Positions 1 through 8,398 of a stretch of 64,000 nucleotides of DNA are shown piece after piece. Under the pieces are notes generated by a model. That model was not told where the DNA came from and did no database searches. It was given only the letters and a program-made list of their open reading frames with translations. The stretch covers positions 1 through 64,000 of the forward strand of contig NZ_JFHD01000031.1 in NCBI RefSeq assembly GCF_000698575.1, read 5' to 3'. Made by a program: the position numbers and the translations under genes. Source of the DNA: Caballeronia zhejiangensis (lineage in GTDB: Bacteria > Pseudomonadota > Gammaproteobacteria > Burkholderiales > Burkholderiaceae). The stretch's first letter is position 1, and each line of letters starts with the position of its first letter.

Positions 1-134
1 GCCTTGCGTCGCTGCATCAGCAGCAGAGAAACGAGATTATGAAGAGCCGATGACATCTCCGCAAGCCCCTTTCGCAAATTATTTTTCTGCGCCCGCCAAA
101 CGCCGCTGGACGTACAAATAGCCAGACATGCAAA

Positions 135-162
135 CGCGGGAAGTCCCGACCGACTCCCCGCG
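135..162 (-). terminator. Possible terminator hairpin after the DUF4148 gene
   Basis: The sequence folds into an 11-position stem (135-145 with 152-162) carrying one A.C mismatch and a six-base loop. It lies about 20 bases downstream of the DUF4148 stop codon on the minus strand. Only a short T stretch follows in the minus direction, so it is a weak intrinsic terminator candidate. The rest of the first 182 bases shows no supported gene. Confidence 0.4.
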
Positions 163-182
163 CTCACCAACAGCCCGACGAC

Positions 183-563
183 TCAGCCTCCGAAAAACAG
201 CGTGCAATAACTCGCGGGCCCGACGCAATCCGACGTAGACATCCACATCGAACCATGCTTCATCGACATCGGCTTGCGCATCGCGCCTGAACCCGACGCC
301 GCGCCGCCGGCATGGGTGCCGCCGTACGCTTCATTCGCTTCGTTCGTGTTCCGCCGCGCGGCGACCTTCGCTTCCGCCGCCTGAATATCCGAGGGATAGT
401 TGGCTTGCTCGCCCGTGGCCGGCGAATACCCCGCCTGTTCGAGCTGAACAAGCTCGGCCTTGACTTGTTCGCGCGTCAGAGGGGCGTTCTGGCTCTGCGC
501 GAAAACGAACGTGGGTGCAGCGACCACGGCGACGGACACGACGATTTTGGCGATGGCGTTCAT
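183..563 (-). CDS. DUF4148 family secreted small protein
   Basis: A 126-residue protein with a clear N-terminal signal peptide (hydrophobic core VVSVAVVAAPTFVFA, cleavage likely after FAQ) followed by the DUF4148 pattern LTREQVKAELVQLEQAGY and a downstream YPSDIQAAEAKVAA segment. These proteins are abundant in Burkholderiaceae, are exported, and have no settled function. I chose the ATG at 563 because GGAG lies eight bases upstream; a GTG at 572 overlaps that ribosome binding site. The C-terminal half is glycine-, serine- and methionine-rich and ends in a short segment with two cysteines. It is transcribed alone, with a possible hairpin terminator downstream. Family confidence is high; function is unknown. 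Confidence 0.85.
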   Translation of the reverse strand: MNAIAKIVVSVAVVAAPTFVFAQSQNAPLTREQVKAELVQLEQAGYSPATGEQANYPSDIQAAEAKVAARRNTNEANEAYGGTHAGGAASGSGAMRKPMSMKHGSMWMSTSDCVGPASYCTLFFGG

Positions 564-872
564 GATGTTCACTCCGACAGAAAAGGTTGACCGGATCGCA
601 CGCGATCCACGACCTCATCGAACGCACAGGGCCCTTGCGCGGCTTCGACTCACTCGACCTAGGTTTCAAGCGTAGAGGCTTCGATTGGTTAACCCGGGTA
701 CGCAGCGATCTATTCCCCCGTCGAAGCAGACTCTATAAGAAGAAAAAAGAAGGAAGCGCGGAGGATGAACCGGATGAGGAGTCCGGCAAGGCGCCAGCCA
801 GCACCCGTCCACCGCGATCGTAATTGTGATGCAAAGCGCCGTGAAGATCATCGGCGCTCACGCAGCCCGTGC
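564..872. other. Intergenic region between DUF4148 and the acylase gene
   Basis: This 309-base gap should hold the promoter of the minus-strand DUF4148 gene and the 3' end of the acylase transcript. It contains a purine-rich tract around 735-755 but no reading frame with a plausible start and codon usage, no strong hairpin with a T tract, and no promoter I would defend. Confidence 0.5.
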
Positions 873-3296
873 TCAATGCGCGTCCGGCACGAGATGCACG
901 CGTTTCTCCGTTGCGGCTTCGACGGCCGAGCGCGAATACAGCAACGGGAAGTACTGCCCGTCGAGCCACATCTGCGCGAGATCCCGATAATGCGGGCTAT
1001 CCGGATCGCCCGATTCGCCAGGCAGATTCACCGCACGCGAGTTGTCCCAGTTGCCGACATCGACGACCACACGAAACGACGGTCCGTTCGTCTCGCGGAA
1101 GTCGCTCGCGCGATAGGTCGACTGATTCGGCGTGTAAGCGCTGCCGCCCTTTCCGATCGGCCCGACGTTCAGCTTCGCACGCATGTCCGCATCGACGACA
1201 TCGGCCAGAGGATGCGCGTTGAGGTTCGTTTGCAGCTTGCCCCAACGCCACTGGGTTGCATCGGCGCCTTGCAGATGACGCATCTCCGCATAGGCATCGC
1301 GCAGACTCGAAAGCAGAACGGCATCGCGTTTGGCCGGCGCCTCGTCGCCGAAGCGCGTCTCGGGATGTTCGAGCGAATCGAGCATCACCGAGGTATCGGG
1401 TGCGCCGAACGACGCCGCCGCGTCCTTCGGCAACACCGCTTCCTTGAACGTGCGTCCGAGATGACGCGAGAACCATACTTCTTCGAGCGCGGCCTGCGGC
1501 GAACTCGCGCTCGTGTGCGCGTCCCAGTCCTTGAGCATCGCGAGCGCGGCGCGTGTGTCTTCATCATCGCTCGAAAGCGGCGCGAGTAATGCGACGAGCC
1601 TGCGCGCCGGAATCGAAACGTCATCGTTCTGCAAGCGCTCGGAGTCTTCGATCGACACCCTCGGCAGCGATTTCAACACTTCGTCGATACGCTGATGCCG
1701 CGACCCGTTGGTCCATTCGAAGCCGAGCTTGCGCTCCGCATACGGATAACCCGCGGGCAGATTCATTTCATTCGACGTGGTGAAATAAGCTTGCGCCGGG
1801 TTATAGACCGAAGGCATTGCATCGCGCGGCCAGAAGCCCGCCCATTCATAGCGGCCATCGCCGGGCACGGGCATGAGGCCGTCCCAATTCGGGCGTTTCG
1901 GCGCGAGGCCGCTCGGCACCCAGCCGATGTTTCCATCCTTGTCCGCATAGAGCTGATTCACAGTCGGCGCGCCCCATGTCGCAAGCGATGCCTTGAACTG
2001 CGCGTAATTCTTCGCGCGCATATAGCGCATCGAATCGAAATACGGCGACATGCCGGGCGACAGCCACGCCGTGCGCACGGCGAAGGCGCGATGCTTGCGT
2101 TCTTCCGTATAGATCACAGGACCGTGTCGCGTGTAAAGCAGATCGGCGGTGACGGGAGCGCCATTACGCACGGCGATCTGTTCACGCACGACGCGCATCG
2201 GCTCCCACTTGCCCTTATAACGATACTGCCGCGAATTCGCGGGATTCAACTCGTATACATAGAGATCTTCCTGATCGATGTTGAAGATCGTGAGCCCATA
2301 AGCGATCGAGCCGTTATGCCCGATCGAAATGCCTGGCGCCGAAGGTTCGCCCGCGCCGATGATATTGAGCGTCGGCGTGCTGATCTGCTGAATGTAGCGA
2401 AGGCTCGGCGCGGCATAAGCACGATGCGGATCGTTCGCCATGATCGCGCGGCCCGTCGCCGACTTCGATGGCGCGATCACCCAGTTGTTGCTGCCTTCGG
2501 TCACTTCCTCGGGATTCTCGGCTGCGGCGATCATCGTCGTCGATGCATCCGTGCTCTTCATCGACTCCTTCGTCACGCGCACGCCTTGTGTTGCGAGCGT
2601 AAAGACTTTGAGGACATCATCGGGAAGGCAGGGATCGAGGCCCGCGGGCATCTGCGCTTTCCACTGCGGCTGCAGTCCGAAACGCACGGTGTCCGCGTCG
2701 AGCGAGCTCTTGCACGTCACGCGTGCACGCGCGACTTCGCTCGTGAGATTTCGCGTGAGACCGTGGCTGCGAATACGCACGATATCGTCGGCGCTCCATT
2801 TCGCCGGCCAATAGCCGATCTTGCGAAACTCATAAGGCATGCGGTCCGGATGCGCGGCAAGCCAGTCGATATACGCATTCACGCCGGCTGCGTAGCGTGT
2901 CGCGGCAGGCTTCGCATCGGGACCATAGCGCTGCCATTCGGTCGCCATGTCGCCGCGATAAAGAAAGAGCCGCGTGGCCTTGTCCTGTTCCACATAAGCG
3001 GGACCGAAGACCTCCGAAAGCTCGCCGAGGCCGCGTCTGCGCCACAGATCGATCTGAAACATGCGGTCACGCGCGGCGTTGAAGCCTTGCACGAAGAAGG
3101 CGTCGCTATCGTTGACGGCGAAGATGTGCGGTACGCCCCAACGGTCGATCAGGATGTCCGACGGTTGCGAAAGACCCGCAACGGCAATCGTTTCATCGCC
3201 CGGTGTATCGGCGAATGCGATTCGCGCGTCGAGCGGTGCGATTAGAGATGCGCCGATCGTCAGCGCAATCAGGCGTTGTCCCTTTCTTCGATTCAT
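873..3296 (-). CDS. Penicillin acylase family protein (Ntn hydrolase)
   Basis: An 807-residue precursor of the penicillin-amidase family: exported enzymes that self-cleave into alpha and beta chains and hydrolyse amide bonds of beta-lactams, acyl-homoserine lactones or related amides. The signal peptide is at about residues 1-29. The alpha chain carries the family segment DRWGVPHIFA near residue 51. The autocleavage site is visible as EGSNNWVIAPS, which places the nucleophile at Ser269, the first residue of the beta chain; this agrees with the usual chain lengths. The start at 3296 has GGAG eight bases upstream and gives the signal peptide directly; a longer reading to 3371 would bury it. It is monocistronic on the minus strand. 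The substrate cannot be read from sequence; amide or N-acyl-homoserine lactone hydrolysis are both possible. Confidence 0.9.
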   Translation of the reverse strand: MNRRKGQRLIALTIGASLIAPLDARIAFADTPGDETIAVAGLSQPSDILIDRWGVPHIFAVNDSDAFFVQGFNAARDRMFQIDLWRRRGLGELSEVFGPAYVEQDKATRLFLYRGDMATEWQRYGPDAKPAATRYAAGVNAYIDWLAAHPDRMPYEFRKIGYWPAKWSADDIVRIRSHGLTRNLTSEVARARVTCKSSLDADTVRFGLQPQWKAQMPAGLDPCLPDDVLKVFTLATQGVRVTKESMKSTDASTTMIAAAENPEEVTEGSNNWVIAPSKSATGRAIMANDPHRAYAAPSLRYIQQISTPTLNIIGAGEPSAPGISIGHNGSIAYGLTIFNIDQEDLYVYELNPANSRQYRYKGKWEPMRVVREQIAVRNGAPVTADLLYTRHGPVIYTEERKHRAFAVRTAWLSPGMSPYFDSMRYMRAKNYAQFKASLATWGAPTVNQLYADKDGNIGWVPSGLAPKRPNWDGLMPVPGDGRYEWAGFWPRDAMPSVYNPAQAYFTTSNEMNLPAGYPYAERKLGFEWTNGSRHQRIDEVLKSLPRVSIEDSERLQNDDVSIPARRLVALLAPLSSDDEDTRAALAMLKDWDAHTSASSPQAALEEVWFSRHLGRTFKEAVLPKDAAASFGAPDTSVMLDSLEHPETRFGDEAPAKRDAVLLSSLRDAYAEMRHLQGADATQWRWGKLQTNLNAHPLADVVDADMRAKLNVGPIGKGGSAYTPNQSTYRASDFRETNGPSFRVVVDVGNWDNSRAVNLPGESGDPDSPHYRDLAQMWLDGQYFPLLYSRSAVEAATEKRVHLVPDAH

Positions 3297-3395
3297 CTTG
3301 GCGTCTCCGTTCTTATCAGTGTCGATTCCAGTCACACGAATATCGCACTGTAATTCGAATGCAGGAGACACGCAAAGGTTGTCGGCGGTTATTTA

Positions 3396-3410
3396 ATTCG
3401 GAAGCCGAAT
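3396..3410. promoter_or_regulatory. Inverted repeat upstream of the acylase gene
   Basis: ATTCGG and CCGAAT face each other across AAG, about 100 bases upstream of the acylase start codon and downstream of the small ORF at 3466-3636. It could be an operator for the acylase gene or the 3' hairpin of the small ORF transcript. No T tract follows, so I favour an operator, weakly. Confidence 0.3.
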
Positions 3411-3465
3411 CTATTCGCGAAACGCTTTCACCCGAATGACGCCATTCTCGAACAGCGACTCGAGC

Positions 3466-3636
3466 TCACTCGTCCTGCCGCGGCTGCTCCTGCAAAGCCG
3501 TATCGCGGATGACTTCCGCGAACTTCTCCAACGCCTGCAGCGGACCACTCACGCTGTTGTATTCCTGCGTGCCGATCCGGCCTTCCAGCACCACGGAAAA
3601 GCCGCAGTCCTGCGCGATCTTCAAAAGATTGTCCAT
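3466..3636 (-). CDS. Small uncharacterised 56-residue protein
   Basis: A short minus-strand reading frame that begins MDNLLKIAQDCGFSVVLEGR and ends QPRQDE, with GAGG about ten bases before the ATG. It reads like a real soluble mini-protein: hydrophobic and charged residues alternate as expected for helix-strand-helix, no rare residues cluster, and the overlapping frames look like arginine- and alanine-rich shadows. I do not recognise a family. It lies between the acylase gene (same strand, 169 bases downstream) and the divergent efflux operon, so it could share regulation with either. No signal peptide or membrane segment is visible. Function unknown. Confidence 0.6.
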   Translation of the reverse strand: MDNLLKIAQDCGFSVVLEGRIGTQEYNSVSGPLQALEKFAEVIRDTALQEQPRQDE

Positions 3637-3811
3637 GTCGTAGTCGCCTCGTGTCGCTATCAGCGAAGCACACGTAATGCCTGCTCGCGCTTTCGTCTTA
3701 CTTTCGCTCGTGGCGTCGTTTTACGCCGGCGCATCCGCCCCGCCTGTAATTTTTACTCGCGCCGTCTATCCTTGATTTGGCACACCCGCGTGCGACCCAC
3801 CGCCGCTCTGC

Positions 3812-3841
3812 TTGACACCGACGAGCCGCCTCGCGTATTGT
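3812..3841 (+). promoter_or_regulatory. Sigma-70-type promoter of the efflux operon
   Basis: A perfect -35 element TTGACA (3812-3817) is followed after 18 bases by a near-consensus -10 element TATTGT (3836-3841). It lies 44 bases before the ATG of the HlyD-like gene and is the best promoter I find in the window. The downstream palindrome at 3842-3853 would sit over the transcription start. Confidence 0.7.
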
Positions 3842-3853
3842 TTGGTAGACCAA
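3842..3853. promoter_or_regulatory. Palindromic operator at the efflux promoter
   Basis: TTGGT-AG-ACCAA is a perfect inverted repeat directly after the -10 box, where a repressor would block RNA polymerase. TetR-type repressors commonly control HlyD/ABC efflux operons from such sites, but no tetR gene is adjacent here, so the regulator must be encoded elsewhere. Function is inferred from position and symmetry. Confidence 0.5.
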
Positions 3854-3884
3854 CCAAGTAACGAATACTTCCACGGAGCGCGCC

Positions 3885-4841
3885 ATGAGCCGCATCACCG
3901 CCATCCCGACCTGCTTGCTTTTCGCCACGGCGCTCGCGGCGTGCTCGCATCAGGACCGCGATATCTATCAGGGCTACGTGGAAGGTGAATTCGTCTACCT
4001 CGGCTCGTCGCAATCGGGCAAGCTCACAGCGCTGTCCGTCGCGCGGGGGCAAACGTTGAAGGCGGGAACGAGCGCCTTCATGCTCGAATCGGCCGATGAA
4101 ACCGCCGCCCTCGATCAGGCACAGCGTCAACTCACGGCCGCGCAGTCGCAACTCGAGGACATCCTCACGGGAAAGCGCGCACCGGAGGTCGCATCGGTGC
4201 GCGCGCAACTCGCGCAGGCACGCGCGAACGCTCGCAAGGCCGCGCTGCAACTGAGCCGCGATGAAGCGCAGTTCAGCGCGGGCGGCATCGCCAAAGGGCA
4301 GCTCGACGATTCGCGCGCGAATGCGGATGCCGCCGCCGCGCAAGTACGCGACCTCGCCGAACAGGTCGATATCGCACGCCTGCCGGGCCGTCCTCAACAG
4401 ATCGCGGCGCAACGCGCGCAAGTCGCAGCCGCGCAAGCCTTTGTCGCTCAGGCGCAATGGAAGGTCGACCAAAAGCGCGTTGCGGCGCCCGCGGACGGGC
4501 TCGTGTACGACACGCTTTATCGTGTCGGCGAATGGGTACAGGCGGGCAGTCCGGTCGTGCAGATGTTGCCGCCGCAGAACGTGAAAGTGCGCTTCTTCGT
4601 TGCGGAAAACATGGTGGGCAGCCTCGCAACGGGGCGCGCGATATCGATTCATTGCGACGGCTGCACGGAAGACGTGCCCGCGAAAATCACCTACATCTCG
4701 AATCAGGCCGAATACACGCCGCCGGTCATTTATAGCAACGAGAACCGCTCGAAGCTCGTGTTCATGGTCGAAGCGCATCCTCAACCGGCCGATGCATCGA
4801 AGCTTCATCCGGGCCAACCCGTCGGCGTGAGGTTGCAATGA
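3885..4841 (+). CDS. HlyD-family periplasmic adaptor lipoprotein
   Basis: A 318-residue membrane-fusion protein of the YbhG/HlyD type, which bridges an inner-membrane ABC exporter to an outer-membrane channel. The N-terminus has a lipoprotein signal ending in the lipobox ALAAC (Cys20). A first biotinyl-lipoyl half (about 40-75) is followed by a long helical hairpin rich in Ala, Gln and Arg (about 85-190), the second lipoyl half around VAAPADGLVYD and a beta-barrel domain to the end. Its TGA overlaps the ATG of the ATPase gene (ATGA), a sign of translational coupling. It is first in a four-gene operon behind a strong promoter and operator. The exported substrate is unknown; drugs or toxic organics are typical for relatives. 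Confidence 0.9.
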   Translation: MSRITAIPTCLLFATALAACSHQDRDIYQGYVEGEFVYLGSSQSGKLTALSVARGQTLKAGTSAFMLESADETAALDQAQRQLTAAQSQLEDILTGKRAPEVASVRAQLAQARANARKAALQLSRDEAQFSAGGIAKGQLDDSRANADAAAAQVRDLAEQVDIARLPGRPQQIAAQRAQVAAAQAFVAQAQWKVDQKRVAAPADGLVYDTLYRVGEWVQAGSPVVQMLPPQNVKVRFFVAENMVGSLATGRAISIHCDGCTEDVPAKITYISNQAEYTPPVIYSNENRSKLVFMVEAHPQPADASKLHPGQPVGVRLQ

Positions 4842-5791
4842 GTGTAACGAGCATGCAGGACACGCAATACGTCATCGACGTCCAGAATCTCAACAAGCAC
4901 TTCGGCGACAAACACGTCGTCAACGATGTATCGCTGCAAGTCGCGCGCGGCGAGATCTTCGGCTTTCTCGGCCCGAACGGCAGCGGCAAGACAACATCCA
5001 TCCGCCTGATGTGCGGCCTGCTCACACCCGATTCGGGCAGCGGTACGTGCCTCGGCTACGACATCGTGCGCGAAAGCGAAGAGATCAAGCGCAACGTCGG
5101 CTATATGACGCAGCGCTTCTCGTACTGGGAAGACCTGACGATTCGCGAGAATCTCGACTTCGTCGCGCGCATCTATCAGATGAGCAATCGCCGCGAAACC
5201 GTGGATCGCGCGCTCGAAGCGCTCGGTCTGCAGAGCCGCGCGAGTCAGCTGACGGGCTCGCTCTCGGGCGGATGGAAGCAACGCCTCGCGCTCGCCGCAT
5301 GCATGCTGCACGAGCCGAAGCTGCTCCTGCTCGATGAGCCGACCGCAGGCGTGGATCCCACCGCGCGCCGCGACTTCTGGGAGGAGTTGCATCGTCTCGC
5401 CGCGAAAGGCATTTCGGTGCTGGTGAGCACGCACTACATGGATGAAGCCGAGCGATGCCACAAGCTCGCGTATATCGCGTATGGCAAGCTGCTTGCGCAA
5501 GGCACCGCGAACGAAGTGATCGCATCGCAAAACCTCGCGACATGGAGCATTCACGGCGAGCATTTGAGCGAACTTTCCGAACGCTTGCGCAAGACGCCCG
5601 GCATCGATCAGACCGTCGTATTCGGCTCTGCGCTGCATGTGAGCGGCAGCGATCACGCTGCGCTCGAGGCGGCCGTGCGCGATGCGACAAAAGACGGCGC
5701 AACGCGCGCCGAGCCGATCGAAACCGGACTCGAAGATGTCTTCATCTATCTGATGAGCCGGTCGACCGACAACTTCAAGGTGACGTCATGA
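4838..5791 (+). CDS. ABC exporter ATP-binding protein
   Basis: A 317-residue ATPase with one nucleotide-binding domain: Walker A GPNGSGKTT (around residue 47), signature LSGGWKQRLALA, Walker B LLLLDEPTAGVDP and the His switch STHYMDE. The C-terminal extension of about 90 residues is typical of DrrA/CcmA/YbhF-type exporters rather than importers. It would power the ABC-2 permease encoded next, with which it overlaps by four bases, and act with the HlyD-like adaptor upstream and the outer-membrane factor downstream. The signature reads SGGWKQR rather than the commoner SGGMKQR, a conservative change. The tripartite partners are all in the operon, so the role is well supported though the substrate is not. 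Confidence 0.93.
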   Translation: MSVTSMQDTQYVIDVQNLNKHFGDKHVVNDVSLQVARGEIFGFLGPNGSGKTTSIRLMCGLLTPDSGSGTCLGYDIVRESEEIKRNVGYMTQRFSYWEDLTIRENLDFVARIYQMSNRRETVDRALEALGLQSRASQLTGSLSGGWKQRLALAACMLHEPKLLLLDEPTAGVDPTARRDFWEELHRLAAKGISVLVSTHYMDEAERCHKLAYIAYGKLLAQGTANEVIASQNLATWSIHGEHLSELSERLRKTPGIDQTVVFGSALHVSGSDHAALEAAVRDATKDGATRAEPIETGLEDVFIYLMSRSTDNFKVTS

Positions 5792-6948
5792 AGGCACGCG
5801 GCCCGCTCGCGATATTCGCGCGCTTCTCCGTGACGCGCTGGTGGAGCATCGTCATCAAGGAGTTCCTGCAATTGCGGCGCGACCGCATCACGTTCGGCAT
5901 GATCGTCGGCTTGCCTATCGTGCAGCTCGCCCTCTTCGGCTACGCAATCAACACCGACCCGAAGCATCTGCCGACGGCCGTGATCGTAGGCGATCAGAGT
6001 CCGTTTTCGCGCAGCTTCATCGCGGCAATGGAGCACTCCGGTTATTTCGACATCGTCGAGACGCTGCCCGACGACGAAGCTGGCCGTCGCGCACTTGCGC
6101 AAGGCCGCGTGCTTTTCGTGCTGAACATACCCGTCGACTTCTCGCGCAAGCTGTTGCGCGGCGAGCGGCCCGCGCTGCTCGTCGAGGCCGACGCGACCGA
6201 TCCGAATGCGGTGAGCAAGGCGAGCAACGCGCTGACCATGCTCGTGCAGTCCGTTGCCGACAAGGACATCACCGGCCCGCTTGCTCGTTTGAACGCAACG
6301 CCCGCCCCATTCGACGTGCAGGTCCACAACCTCTACAACCCCGAAGGCATCACGCAATACAACGTCGTGCCCGGCTTGATGGGCGTGATTCTCACGATGA
6401 CGCTCGTCATGATGACCGGCCTCGCGATGACGCGCGAACGCGAGCGCGGCACGATGGAAAACCTCCTTGCCACGCCCGTGCGTCCCGTCGAAGTGATGAC
6501 GGGCAAGATCGTGCCTTACGTGTTCATCGGTCTCATTCAGGCGTCGATCATTCTCGCGGCCACGCGTTTCGTCTTCCATGTGCCGCTCGTCGGCAATCCG
6601 CTCGCGATCTATCTCGCCGCGCTGCTTTTCATCGCCGCGAATCTGACAGTGGGCATCACGCTGTCGTCGCTCGCGCAGAACCAACTTCAGGCGATGCAGC
6701 TCACCATGTTCTATTTCCTGCCGAACATCCTTCTCTCCGGCTTCATGTTTCCGTTCGCGGGCATGCCGGCGTGGGCGCAGTTCATCGGCAATTTGCTGCC
6801 GCTCACGTACTTCAATCGCCTGATTCGCGGCATTCTTCTCAAGGGCAACGGCTGGGCGGACCTGTGGCCCTCGGTGTGGCCGATGGCGCTCTTCACCGTC
6901 ATCGTGATGGGCATTGCGTTGCGCTTCTATCGGCGCACGCTCGACTAG
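5788..6948 (+). CDS. ABC-2 type exporter permease
   Basis: A 386-residue inner-membrane permease of the YbhS/YbhR (ABC-2) family. One transmembrane helix near residues 32-50 is followed by a large periplasmic domain (about 55-190) and five C-terminal helices, with the family segment RERERGTMENLLATPVRP just after the second helix. The start at 5788 gives the ATGA overlap with the ATPase gene and the usual short cytoplasmic N-terminus; an upstream extension in the same frame is shadow coding of the ATPase gene. Only one permease is present where E. coli YbhFSR has two, so it probably works as a homodimer. It ends 10 bases before the outer-membrane factor gene. Confidence 0.92.
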   Translation: MKARGPLAIFARFSVTRWWSIVIKEFLQLRRDRITFGMIVGLPIVQLALFGYAINTDPKHLPTAVIVGDQSPFSRSFIAAMEHSGYFDIVETLPDDEAGRRALAQGRVLFVLNIPVDFSRKLLRGERPALLVEADATDPNAVSKASNALTMLVQSVADKDITGPLARLNATPAPFDVQVHNLYNPEGITQYNVVPGLMGVILTMTLVMMTGLAMTRERERGTMENLLATPVRPVEVMTGKIVPYVFIGLIQASIILAATRFVFHVPLVGNPLAIYLAALLFIAANLTVGITLSSLAQNQLQAMQLTMFYFLPNILLSGFMFPFAGMPAWAQFIGNLLPLTYFNRLIRGILLKGNGWADLWPSVWPMALFTVIVMGIALRFYRRTLD

Positions 6949-6958
6949 GGAAACATCG

Positions 6959-8398
6959 ATGAAAAAGATTCTTCCCCTCTGCGCGCTCATGTTGTGCGGC
7001 TGCACTGTCGGCCCCGATTTTCATGCGCCTGCGCCGCCGGACACGCAGACCTATGTCAAAACGCCGGTTGCGGTAAAGGACTTTCCCGCGGCCGATCATG
7101 CGCTGCCGCGCTGGTGGACGCAGTTCGGCTCCGATACGCTGAACCGTCTCGTCGATCGCGCATTGAGCGACAGTCCCACGCTCGACGAGGCGCGGGCGAA
7201 GCTCGTGCAGGCGCGCGAGGACTATCGCACGCAGGCGGGCGCGACATACTTTCCCGTCTTCGATGCCTCGCTCTCCGGCTCGCGTCAAAAGGTCGATCCT
7301 GCTGCCTTCGGCGTGCCGATTCCGAGTCCGGGTCCGTTCACGCTTTATGATGCCTCGGTGAGCGTGTCTTACACGCTCGACTTCTTCGGCGGCGAGCGGC
7401 GCGCACTCGAAGCCTTGCGTGCGCAAGTGGACTATCAGTCGTTCGAGCTCGATGCGGCGCGGCTTTCGATCGCGGGCAATGTCGTTGCCACCGCGATCCG
7501 GCGCGCTTCGTTGCAGCATCAGATCACGCTCACCGAAGGTCTCGTCGATGCACAGATGCGTCAACTGTCCATCATGGAAGGCCGCCTGAAGGCGGGCGGC
7601 GTCGCGCCGTTCGACGTGCGCAGCCAGCGCACGCTCGTCGAGCAGACGCGCGCAAACCTTCCGTCGCTCGTCACGCAACGCGATCAGGCCGATCACCGGC
7701 TTGCAGTGTTGCTGGGCGTCGAGCCATCCAAGGCCGACTTCGATGCCATCACGCTCGACTCGCTTCATGTTCCGGGCAACGTTCCGCTGACCTTGCCCTC
7801 GACGCTCGCACGCGAACGACCCGACATCCGCGCATCGGAAGCGTTGCTGCATCGGGCGAGCGCGAACGTCGGCGTGGCGACTGCCGACCTCTATCCGAAG
7901 TTCTCGCTCTCTGCGGGCGTGGGAAGCCAGCGCACGAACATCCACGACATGCTCAATAGCCTCAACGTGTGGAACGTCGGCCTGAATCTCACGCAGCCGC
8001 TATTTCATGGCGGCGAGCTGCGCGCGAGGAAGCGATCGTCCGAAGCGGCCTACGAAGCAGCCATGCAAGCCTATCGACAGACCGTGCTGGACGCGCTGCA
8101 ACAAGTCGCCGATAGCCTGACCGCGCTTCAAAACGATGCCGATGCCCTGCACGCGCGCGAGATCGCGGCGAACGAAGCGCAAGCCAATCTCGACACAGCC
8201 AGCGCGCGCTTTACGGCGGGCGGCGTGAGCCGCTTCGATCTGCTCGACACACAACGCCAGGCGCTTCAGACGCAACTCGATTACGCGCTCGCGCACGCCA
8301 ATCGTCTCTCGGACACCGCAGCACTTTTCCAGTCGCTGGGCGGCGCAGGCGAAGACACGAATGCAGCGAGCAAACCGGTTGCATCCGCAACTAATTAG
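6959..8398 (+). CDS. NodT-family outer-membrane efflux lipoprotein
   Basis: A 479-residue TolC-like channel of the NodT/OprM family. It starts with a lipoprotein signal whose lipobox is LCGC (Cys15), followed by the family's VGPDFHAP segment. Two OEP repeats follow, with the usual WWTQFGSDTLNRLVDRAL and the later LTQPLFHGGELRARKR motif. It completes the tripartite pump encoded by the three genes upstream; the 10-base spacing indicates one transcript. The start at 6959 was chosen because it gives the lipoprotein signal; earlier in-frame codons read into the permease gene. The stop codon lies in the palindrome CTAATTAG shared with the stop of the convergent acyl-CoA synthetase gene. Confidence 0.93.
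   Translation: MKKILPLCALMLCGCTVGPDFHAPAPPDTQTYVKTPVAVKDFPAADHALPRWWTQFGSDTLNRLVDRALSDSPTLDEARAKLVQAREDYRTQAGATYFPVFDASLSGSRQKVDPAAFGVPIPSPGPFTLYDASVSVSYTLDFFGGERRALEALRAQVDYQSFELDAARLSIAGNVVATAIRRASLQHQITLTEGLVDAQMRQLSIMEGRLKAGGVAPFDVRSQRTLVEQTRANLPSLVTQRDQADHRLAVLLGVEPSKADFDAITLDSLHVPGNVPLTLPSTLARERPDIRASEALLHRASANVGVATADLYPKFSLSAGVGSQRTNIHDMLNSLNVWNVGLNLTQPLFHGGELRARKRSSEAAYEAAMQAYRQTVLDALQQVADSLTALQNDADALHAREIAANEAQANLDTASARFTAGGVSRFDLLDTQRQALQTQLDYALAHANRLSDTAALFQSLGGAGEDTNAASKPVASATN

Noticed and set aside
3436-3861. 141-codon plus-strand frame before the efflux operon
   Set aside because: It overlaps the better-supported 56-residue minus-strand frame and runs through the efflux promoter and operator, and the predicted protein is basic and featureless.
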